Source: Seiridium cupressi
Taxonomy: Eukaryota > Ascomycota > Sordariomycetes > Amphisphaeriales > Sporocadaceae
Direction: 5' to 3'
DNA: 64,000 nucleotides
NCBI GenBank assembly: GCA_036674765.1
Contig: JARVKI010000028.1
Location: 62,001-126,000 of the forward strand
The notes below the pieces were generated by a model. It saw only the letters and a program-made list of their open reading frames with translations. It was not told where the DNA came from and made no database searches. Shown here piece by piece: positions 57,106-64,000 of the stretch. Positions within the stretch are counted from its first letter, which is position 1; the number at the start of each line of letters is the position of its first letter. Both the position numbers and the translations under genes were made by a program.

Positions 57106-57672
57106 TGTGCAGGGGCACGGTGCTACCAAATTAAAACCAACCAACAGAATAGACAAAACTGCTTCGGGTGGGCTTGTATGGGTTATAGCGAGGGCATTGG
57201 TAGCTGGGTTCAGCGAAAGCAGTGGCGCCTTACAGCAGCTCACAACATGGCGTTGGCGTATCATTTGCTTGGCGTTGGGCGTAATATGACAGGAAACGGG
57301 TCACCAGAAGGGGACGGGGATGCAGGCGACTGCGATATTACCCGAAATACTAAATGGACATAGATAAACATTCATGTTTAAAAGGAAAAAGAAGAGAAAA
57401 ATATCGCTTCCGATTGGTGAGAAATCCATGTATTTGCTTTAAAAGATACTTTTATTTTTGCCAAGCATTTCATCATCCTACTGAACTTTTTTGTGTCAAA
57501 TAATCTACACGGTCTTCCTCTCGCACATCTACATCTTTCTACTTACCAATTCATACCACACCGTCTTCCCATTCAACTGCCATACTACGAAGCTACTACA
57601 GACATAGTCAAGTCCAGTCAACGACACCATCTATTGCAGCAGCCTAATTCCGGGAAAAGGGGCTCTCGACGC
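57106..57672. other. Intergenic region
   Basis: 3' flank of the GT25 gene. AT-rich at about 57370-57490. Nothing else recognised. Confidence 0.45.
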
Positions 57673-57804
57673 TTACTTGGGAGGCAGCTGCGGAGGAGGC
57701 TTTGGATCGTGGAGCTTTGCGAAGCCAGGCCGAGGAGCCGGCGGCGGCTTCTCCTTCGGTGGAGGGGGCTTGGGCGAGGTCTTTTCTTTCTTGTCAGATG
57801 GCAT
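57673..57804 (-). CDS. Possible tiny proline-rich protein gene (43 aa)
   Basis: The frame from the ATG at 57804 encodes 43 residues, Lys- and Pro-rich (KPPPPKEKPPPAPRP), with no family match. What supports it is the setting: a TATATATA box about 80 nt upstream on the same strand, followed by a C/A-rich leader that ends ACACCAACATG, a good fungal start context. The stop overlaps a GTAAGC donor-like site (CCCAA then GTAAGC), so the true gene may be spliced and longer. Translation is unproven. Confidence 0.35.
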   Translation of the reverse strand: MPSDKKEKTSPKPPPPKEKPPPAPRPGFAKLHDPKPPPQLPPK

Positions 57805-57883
57805 GTTGGTGTCAATGTTGCGATGGTTGCGATGGTTGTACGGAGGATAGCGATGATTGTGGACATAACGTAGAGTATAGGAG

Positions 57884-57892
57884 TATATATAG
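57884..57892 (-). promoter_or_regulatory. TATA box of the possible small gene
   Basis: On the minus strand CCTATATATACTCC lies about 80 nt before the ATG at 57804 and is followed by a C/A-rich leader. It is one of the better TATA matches in the window. Confidence 0.45.
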
Positions 57893-58612
57893 GCGAGGGC
57901 GGCCGGCATTTGTCCAGTTTGATCAATGAATACGTTAAATACGTTATAGCTTAACCCTAGGCGTGAGGTCCATTCTCGAATACAGCATGTTCCAATACAA
58001 TATCGACATCCCAGAACAATTCCCTAGAAGCAGCAGAACAAACCGCAAGTTCAAGTCTTGTTTTGTATATACCACATAGTTGTAATAATTATTTTGTGAT
58101 ATATCAAGCAGGTCCATGACAAAGAATCTAGTTCTTAATTAGTGTAGCGCTTGTTGTAATTCCTTTGTTTTTACTAGCCACGCCCCGTGTTACATTTCTG
58201 GCCTATACTGGATCTCAATTCTACATGCAAGCTATGTCAATCCAACTTCGCACGGGCATGGTACGGGAAATGCCGCCTACGAGGAAATTGACCAGTCACA
58301 TTTTCAAGAGCCGTAGCTGGCACGTGGACATAGGCGATCGATCATAGAGGTAACAAAGCGTCAGAATGAGGATTAGTTACAATATAGCATCCCTTTTTCA
58401 TGTCTCTGCATCGAATACCACCAACGCCGAGCCATCATATCAAGTCATCATGAAAGGAATCTAATCCCCAAGGGCACCATCTCGCCCTTGCCCCCCCATA
58501 TCAATCCAGCCAGTCCGTTTTTTTTTTCTTTCCCATCAACTCGATTATACAAACTTGCAAAGCAGACGCAAGAGAAGTTTCGCTCGTCAACCACTCAGGA
58601 AATCTGCGTCTC
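57893..58612. other. Intergenic region
   Basis: AT-rich sequence; its right end is the 3' untranslated part of the GH17 gene, including a T-run at about 58519-58528 on the plus strand. No gene recognised. Confidence 0.45.
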
Positions 58613-59989
58613 CTAACTATCAGAAGCTGAGTATCTGCCACCCATACCCCAGAATTGCTCGGCGTAGAATGTGCCGGCAACGGGCTTTTTCCACATGTCA
58701 TTGAAAGCCGTGAAGAGGATACAATCTGCCGGGTTGCCGGAGAACGAACTCTTGATGGAGGAGATAGCTTGGGCCTGGTTTTCTTTGCCAGGAACAGCAG
58801 CGCCATTCGGGTGGCCATCCCATGGCCAGCCGGTTTCAGTGACCACAATCCGCTTACTGGGGTTGGCGAGTTTGGCCCGAATACGCTCGAGTTGGGTGGT
58901 AACGAAAGAGCCAGCTTGGTCGGCACCAGTGTTGGGGTCGAAGAAGGGGTGGACATTGACGGCACAGTAGTCTGACTCATCGCAGAGTTCGGGGTGGTTA
59001 ATCGCCGCAACAAATGTGTCGACAGTGACAACTGGTCCTTGGTATCCGGCGCCTCCCAACGCCTCACGCGCTTCCTTAACAGCGGCTATAACTTGGGCGG
59101 GACTTTTGACACCGTTGTTCACCAACTCGTTTCCAACACTGACTGTATCGACAATACTCCAGTCATTGTTGACACCGGCAGCCATGGTGGAAACAGCCGA
59201 TCTGACCGAGTCGATGTCGAAAATGCCGAGGAAGAGCTTGTTACCGTACTTTTTGGCTGCAGCATAGGCTGACGCAACCTGGTCGCAGTCGACACCATAG
59301 AGGCGAATAACCCCATGGTCGGAACCAAAGACAGCAAAGTCAGCATCAACCTCGGAAGCAGACTTGCAACCACCAGTTCCCTTGTAGGGGGAATACGTGA
59401 CGCCATGTAGGTTGCTGCTGCTGCCACCAGTAGCACTAGTTGGAGAGGCTGCAGCAGCCGAGGACGTTGGCTCATGTTTCGTTGCAACCGGACTCTGGAC
59501 AGATGTGGGAATCGTTTCTCCTGAGGGAGTGGTCGACGGTGTGACTTCCACGGCAGGCGCGGCAGTCTCAGGTGCTGCGGGCTTCTCGGTCGGGGAAACC
59601 GGAGCGACAGAGGTGGCAGCAGGTGAGGCGGAAGACCGGGAAGTCGACCAGGAAGTCGACTCGGAAGCGGTCAACGACGTAGGAGTGGGAACATACAAGA
59701 CCGTCTCGGTGGCGGTTCGGACAGGGTTTCCGAACTGGTCAACGTAGACGACGATCTCCGGTATCTCGGTGGGCGAGGCGAACGTTGGATCCGTGATTGT
59801 TAGTCGGTCCCGCTTCGGTATGAAGGCTCTACGGTGAGCATGGCGCTGATGAAAAGCTCGTCGTCCTATCCTTGTGTCAGTTCAACGCCACCTTGATATA
59901 ACAAGCCAGGAGGAAGGGTGCTTACTAGGCTCCGCAGCAGAAAGCTGGAGCAGTGAGACGACGGCAAAAGAAAGTGATGTAACCCTCAT
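58613..59989 (-). CDS. GH17 cell-wall beta-1,3-glucanase/transglycosylase (Scw4/Scw11 type)
   Basis: Two exons, 59989-59926 and 59865-58613, give 438 residues. A signal peptide (MRVTSLSFAVVSLLQLSAA) is followed by a His/Arg-rich stretch with dibasic sites (HRRAF, PKRDR) as expected for Kex2 processing, a Ser/Thr/Pro-rich linker (about 80-172), then the GH17 barrel. The acid/base Glu is E268 in SVGNEL and the nucleophile E365 in VTETGWP. Two Cys pairs (CKSAS, VDCD, LCDE, DYCAV) are conserved in style with yeast Scw4/Scw10/Scw11 and Aspergillus Btg-type enzymes, soluble wall proteins that cut and religate beta-1,3-glucan. The first intron is 60 nt; phase 1 rebuilds an Arg codon. Confidence 0.92.
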
Positions 59990-61326
59990 GCTGTAAGAAT
60001 ATTCTTAAATGAATGCGATCCTTCGATCTTTGCCCCCTTCTCATGGATCAAGGAATGGCGGCCCCTCCTTCAAGTAACGAGTGGCAGGCTGGCTACGGGG
60101 GGCAAACGGGTCAGCGAGAGCCAGCGGTTAAGACTAGGATAACGAGCGACAAGAGGGACAAAAGCTGCGCATGAAAGCGGCCGGGACCACCAAAGATGCA
60201 GGCTGATCGTCAACACCAAGCGAGATCGGGGTCAAAAGGAGGGAAACAAAAGGAACAACAAGGGACGCGAAGAGAGTGTGAGGACTTTGTGAAGAAGAAT
60301 GAGGATGTTGTTGACCGGAACAACGCGATTGGCAGTGCCACGGAGCAGAGAATGACTGCTCAATGGCAAGGCCCGGCAGTTACCCCATCAGCGCAGCAAG
60401 AAAGATCGCGTGGGAATGCGCCTCCCTTATTAGAATGAAGGTACGCGGGACTGAGGAATGACGACTGATTAGGGCGACGCCATCACCACAGAGGACTGAG
60501 ACATGACGAGCATCGTCAAGACCACGGCCCTGCTCGGGGAACAATAAGAGAGAGGAAGAAAAATAAGAAGAAATAGGATCATACCTAGTAGCATCTACAG
60601 CCTGATGGTGACGAAATAGAAAATTATGGGAATACTTGATCGAATCTGTGGAAGGAGCGTGTGGTGCGCGAAACGTTATACGCCAACGAGAACTTGGGCG
60701 CTGCAAATAGGCTGGGAAACAAAGTCAATCATGAAAGTACAGATTCAAGTCGGCAACGCGTGATTTCTTGCGTCCCGATTGTGAATTGGGGTGATCAATA
60801 AAGATTGGTGGGTGTTTGGTCGTGGTTGATCAGCTGGGAGTAGGAAGCGATGACGCCGGCCAACGCAGCCAAAAAGAGGCAAACGGAAATGCTTGACTGG
60901 CTCCAGTTGTGATTACAACAATCAAAATAATTTTGGGGGACTCAACGTTAACACCATCATCTCATATGTGTACCGTACCCAATTCCTCTCTCTCATTGGT
61001 GTTGGCCAAGCTCCCCGAAAATTTCATGGCATGGCATATTAAAGGAGTCTCAACTTCACGCTCCAAGCTCCACCATTCCGCCAATAGACCAAAGCAAAGT
61101 ACTGATTCAATATGGCCTGCGAGGCCAATCCTATGTCATTAGATATTATATATGGGGTGATAACCTGCGTGGATGCCGTTGCCCTTCTGTTCCTGTATCA
61201 TGGAAAGAGGGGTCTTATCCTAATCATACTGTACAATGTCCATCTATATAGACACAACCAACGCGGGGCAGTCGCACATATGAACTTGTAATACATGTAA
61301 CTCATCTCTTCGTGCATGCCTAGCAT
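59990..61326. other. Intergenic region
   Basis: Promoter of the leftward GH17 gene and 3' end of LCB1. Purine-rich text near 60190-60350 on the plus strand corresponds to a pyrimidine-rich stretch on the coding strand of GH17. No gene recognised. Confidence 0.45.
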
Positions 61327-63069
61327 CTACGCCACAAGTGACGACTGTCTATTGGTCTTTCGTGTCATGACTTTGGTGATCGCATGTCGTATCGTGACAC
61401 CGGCCTTTTCAATTTCCTTCTTAGACAGACCCGACGTGACACAAACTTTCAGGGCCGGTCTGATGGCCCAAGTTTCGTCCTTGGGTGTGCCAATAGCCTT
61501 CATGGACGGGAGGCTCTTGAGCCGGGTGATGAGAACACCATTGTTCAATGTCTAGGAGAAAATTAGTTGACTCCTTGCACGAGTAGTATGGCGTTTCAGG
61601 CTTACCTCCTCCACGCAATCTTGCAGAATGCGCTCCTGGTCCTCGTAAGTCAGACCTCTCGAACGGACCACGTCAGGCTTGAGGACGAGCAGCATGATGG
61701 GGTTTTCCGGTCCGCTCGTGCATTGGACCCAGTCGCTGCGAGGATCGAGTTGTGCTCGCAGTGCCTTGATGTTCTCGCGACATTGACTTAGTATTTCCGG
61801 GTTCGACTGTAGCACATTCAAAGTTTCGCTTGCCGTGACAGCGAGCATGGCTGGCAGTGCTGCAGAGAAAGTGTACGAAGCTGCTGTGATGCGTTGATGC
61901 TCTACGGCATCACGACCGCCGGCACAGAAACCGCCACCAGCGCAAAGGGGGCCGGCTAGAGATCCGACAATCATGTCGATTTGCGAAGAGTCCACATTTT
62001 GAGCCTCGGTGAGACCACGTCCAGTACGGCCCAAGACACCAAATGACCAGGTTTCATCCAGAATGATACGGAACTTGTACTTTTCCTTCAACTCAACCTG
62101 CAGAACAGTTAGGCGGGGCTCAGTCCTTCTGTTTGTTTACCAGCTGCTCGGTACTCACCAGCTTGGGCAGATCGGGTGAGTCACCCATCAGATCGAAAAG
62201 ACCTTCAGTGACGATGAATCTCCTCGTCAGCTGCTTCTTATTGGACTGGTCCCGGGCAACCTGCTTCATAATCTTCTCCAAATCTTCCATGTCATTGTGG
62301 TTGAACCACTTGACTTGACTTCTAGAAATCTCCAGACCCTTACGAATCGAGTAGTTGACTTGCTTGTCGGCAACAATGACATCGCCACGCTTGCAGAACG
62401 AGGGGATGACACTCGAAATGGTCGAGAAGGCTTGAGCGTATACAATACAGCCCTCGGTTCCGAGGTAGGCAGCAATATCAGATTCGGTTTTCATGTGAAC
62501 GTCCTGAGTACCGTAAAACTGGGGCGGGCCGCAAGGTCCTACTCCGTAGGTGCGTAGCGTCTGGATAGCCTTTTCCTTGATCTGCTCGTTGGCATTGAAG
62601 TTGTAGAAATTGTACGATGCGAGATTGGTGACGGTCTTGCCATTGGCCAACTTTGATCTCGGGCCCGTCGGTCTGCGCGAGCAATGGTTAGTCCCCGACG
62701 GGTTTACATGGGCATGGTGGGAGAATGGTATGCATACCCAACAATAACAGGGAGCTTCTCAGCCTCGAGTTCTTCGAACGCGGTCTGGGCGGGCACGAGA
62801 GGCTCTGGTTCCCAGTCGTTGACAAGCTCGTCGATTTCCTCCTCCTTCAGCTTGACATAGTTGGGGCCATGGGTCGGATAGGACGGCGACAGGAGGTAGC
62901 GAATGAAGAATATGACCAGCACAAGCTCAATGGCGGAGCGGATGGGGTCGTTCTGGTAGCTGGACTGGATGTAGCGGATCAGGACTGAGCTGCCAGGGAC
63001 TTTCTGGAAGGCCATGGAGATTTCGTGCAGCGATGCCGCGAGGCGAGTTTGCGCTTCGTGAAGATCCAT
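61327..63069 (-). CDS. LCB1: Serine palmitoyltransferase subunit 1 (LCB1)
   Basis: Four exons, 63069-62738, 62672-62159, 62097-61606 and 61551-61327, give 520 residues, normal for Lcb1. With Lcb2 it condenses serine and palmitoyl-CoA to 3-ketodihydrosphingosine, the first and rate-limiting step of sphingolipid synthesis, at the ER. An N-terminal membrane segment (IELVLVIFFIRYLL) precedes the alpha-oxoamine synthase fold: LASYNFYNFN, TYGVGPCGPPQFYGTQDVH (the conserved Cys of the shared active site is in GPCGP), VTEGLFDLMGD and ILDETWSFGVLGRTGRG. As expected for Lcb1 there is no PLP-binding lysine in the usual site. Introns are 65, 61 and 54 nt. Its product is the substrate of the KDS reductase at 15-16 kb. 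Confidence 0.94.
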
Positions 63070-64000
63070 GGCTGGGCTTGAGATGCGACACGCGGTCGAG
63101 AAAAGGGAAGAGGCCGAGAGGTGCAGCGGAAATGTTTTCTGACTTGCGCCGGCCGAAGTTGTCGCTGTTCTTCTTTACACGGCGATGGCGAACTTTCCAT
63201 GCGACCGATTGATTCATTCCGCCTGGGACGCGGGCGGCAGGCCGGAAGGCGCGTCTGGTCAGGGGCCAAATCCATGTGGGGCAGCTACATACGTCCCAGA
63301 CCAGCCGTTTTGCTTTGATTTTGATTCAAGCTGACGGGGTCCACATTGAACCCCGGCTGGTCTGCATCTTCCCAATCCTGCTGCCCCTGCCTGCCTGCCG
63401 CTTTGTGTTCGCAATATAACCATTTCAGCGGAGGCCTCTCATTTCAGGACGGATGCTTGCAGCTATCTGCTCTACGATATACCCTGGTCGGACGGCACAG
63501 TTCATATTCCCCTGGGCATTCTTCCGAGTCTTCCGGACCCAACGGTGCACACCATGTTGTTGCAAGAATAGAGGCGAGAAAGGTCAAGTACAGAAACCTT
63601 TGTTGCAATTGAAAATTTTGGGCATATCCAACACCATAATGACTTCAGCAGTTGGTACAGTCAGCCATTTGATGCTTGCTGGCAGGGATATATCCAAAGG
63701 TAATACTCTTCGCTACCATGTAGGACTACGTTGTGTTCCAAGGCACCCTGCGGCTGTAGCCCTTTAGCGACGTCAACTGTTTCGAGTTACCTCTTAAACT
63801 ACTAGAGGGAAGAGCTCGAATAGGTAATGAACATCAAAGTGTCCGGATAGTACGATCATATAAATATCGGTTTCGGATATTGAATGTACGGGTCTATATT
63901 TTGGCTGGGGATATCATGTCCTTGCCGCTTTGATAAATGTCCCTTGTTGCAGGACTTTTCCTGGCCAACAGAAATATCATTCCATATGAGCTTTTCCTAA
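63070..64000. other. Promoter of LCB1 and window edge
   Basis: 931 nt upstream of LCB1 to the end of the window. No gene recognised; any gene to the right starts outside. Confidence 0.5.

Overview
This window comes from a filamentous ascomycete nuclear genome (Pezizomycotina, and by overall gene style most likely a Sordariomycete; the class is an inference). The evidence is short GT-AG introns of about 50-100 nt with CTRAC/CTNAC-like branch points, NRDE2, RSC and Sas10 orthologues, fungal-only families (a Fungal_trans regulator, DUF7719, Aep2/ATP13-like), and glucan-active enzymes typical of these fungi. I rebuilt exons by hand from donor/acceptor sites and reading phase. Every multi-exon model given closes to a whole number of codons, except that the last small exon of the 30-32 kb transporter is uncertain.

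Layout. 1-5.7 kb: no recognisable gene, ending in a long pyrimidine-rich leader. 5.7-8.5 kb: two-finger C2H2 transcription factor with a fungal-specific regulatory domain. 10.2-13.2 kb: tail-to-tail GH16 and GH64 glucanases. 15.2-19.0 kb: divergent pair of 3-ketodihydrosphingosine reductase and the SSU processome protein Utp3/Sas10, then an 81-residue orphan. 20.1-25.0 kb: an MDR oxidoreductase and NRDE2. 26.5-29.3 kb: CLC chloride channel/transporter. 30.1-32.5 kb: a many-exon 14-TM drug-efflux type MFS pump. 33.5-34.0 kb: remnant of an aspartic protease. 34.6-37.4 kb: divergent DUF7719 membrane protein and the GPI-anchor de-N-acetylase PIG-L. 37.8-41.1 kb: divergent mitochondrial ATPase-expression/PPR-type protein and LSm3. 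42.0-43.9 kb: Dal5-type permease behind a cluster of GATA-factor sites. 44.9-45.2 kb: small secreted six-cysteine protein. 46.3-49.6 kb: RSC chromatin-remodelling subunit Rsc1/2 with an Asp-Ala repeat. 51.4-53.8 kb: NYN-domain protein. 55.7-57.1 kb: GT25 glycosyltransferase. 57.7-57.8 kb: possible tiny proline-rich gene. 58.6-60.0 kb: GH17 cell-wall glucanase. 61.3-63.1 kb: serine palmitoyltransferase subunit LCB1.

How the genes relate. Most are housekeeping genes. Two enzymes of the first two steps of sphingoid-base synthesis (LCB1, then the KDS reductase) lie about 45 kb apart. Three beta-glucan hydrolases of different families (GH16, GH64, GH17) and a GPI-anchor enzyme point to cell-wall work. 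Transporters, the secreted cysteine-rich protein and the decayed protease form the more variable part between 30 and 45 kb. I found no CRISPR array, rRNA, convincing tRNA, intact transposon, or secondary-metabolite core enzyme. The candidates I rate highest for follow-up are the protease remnant whose second catalytic motif is lost, the secreted six-Cys protein, the TGATAAG cluster before the permease, the uncharacterised NYN protein, and the repeat-bearing Rsc1/2.
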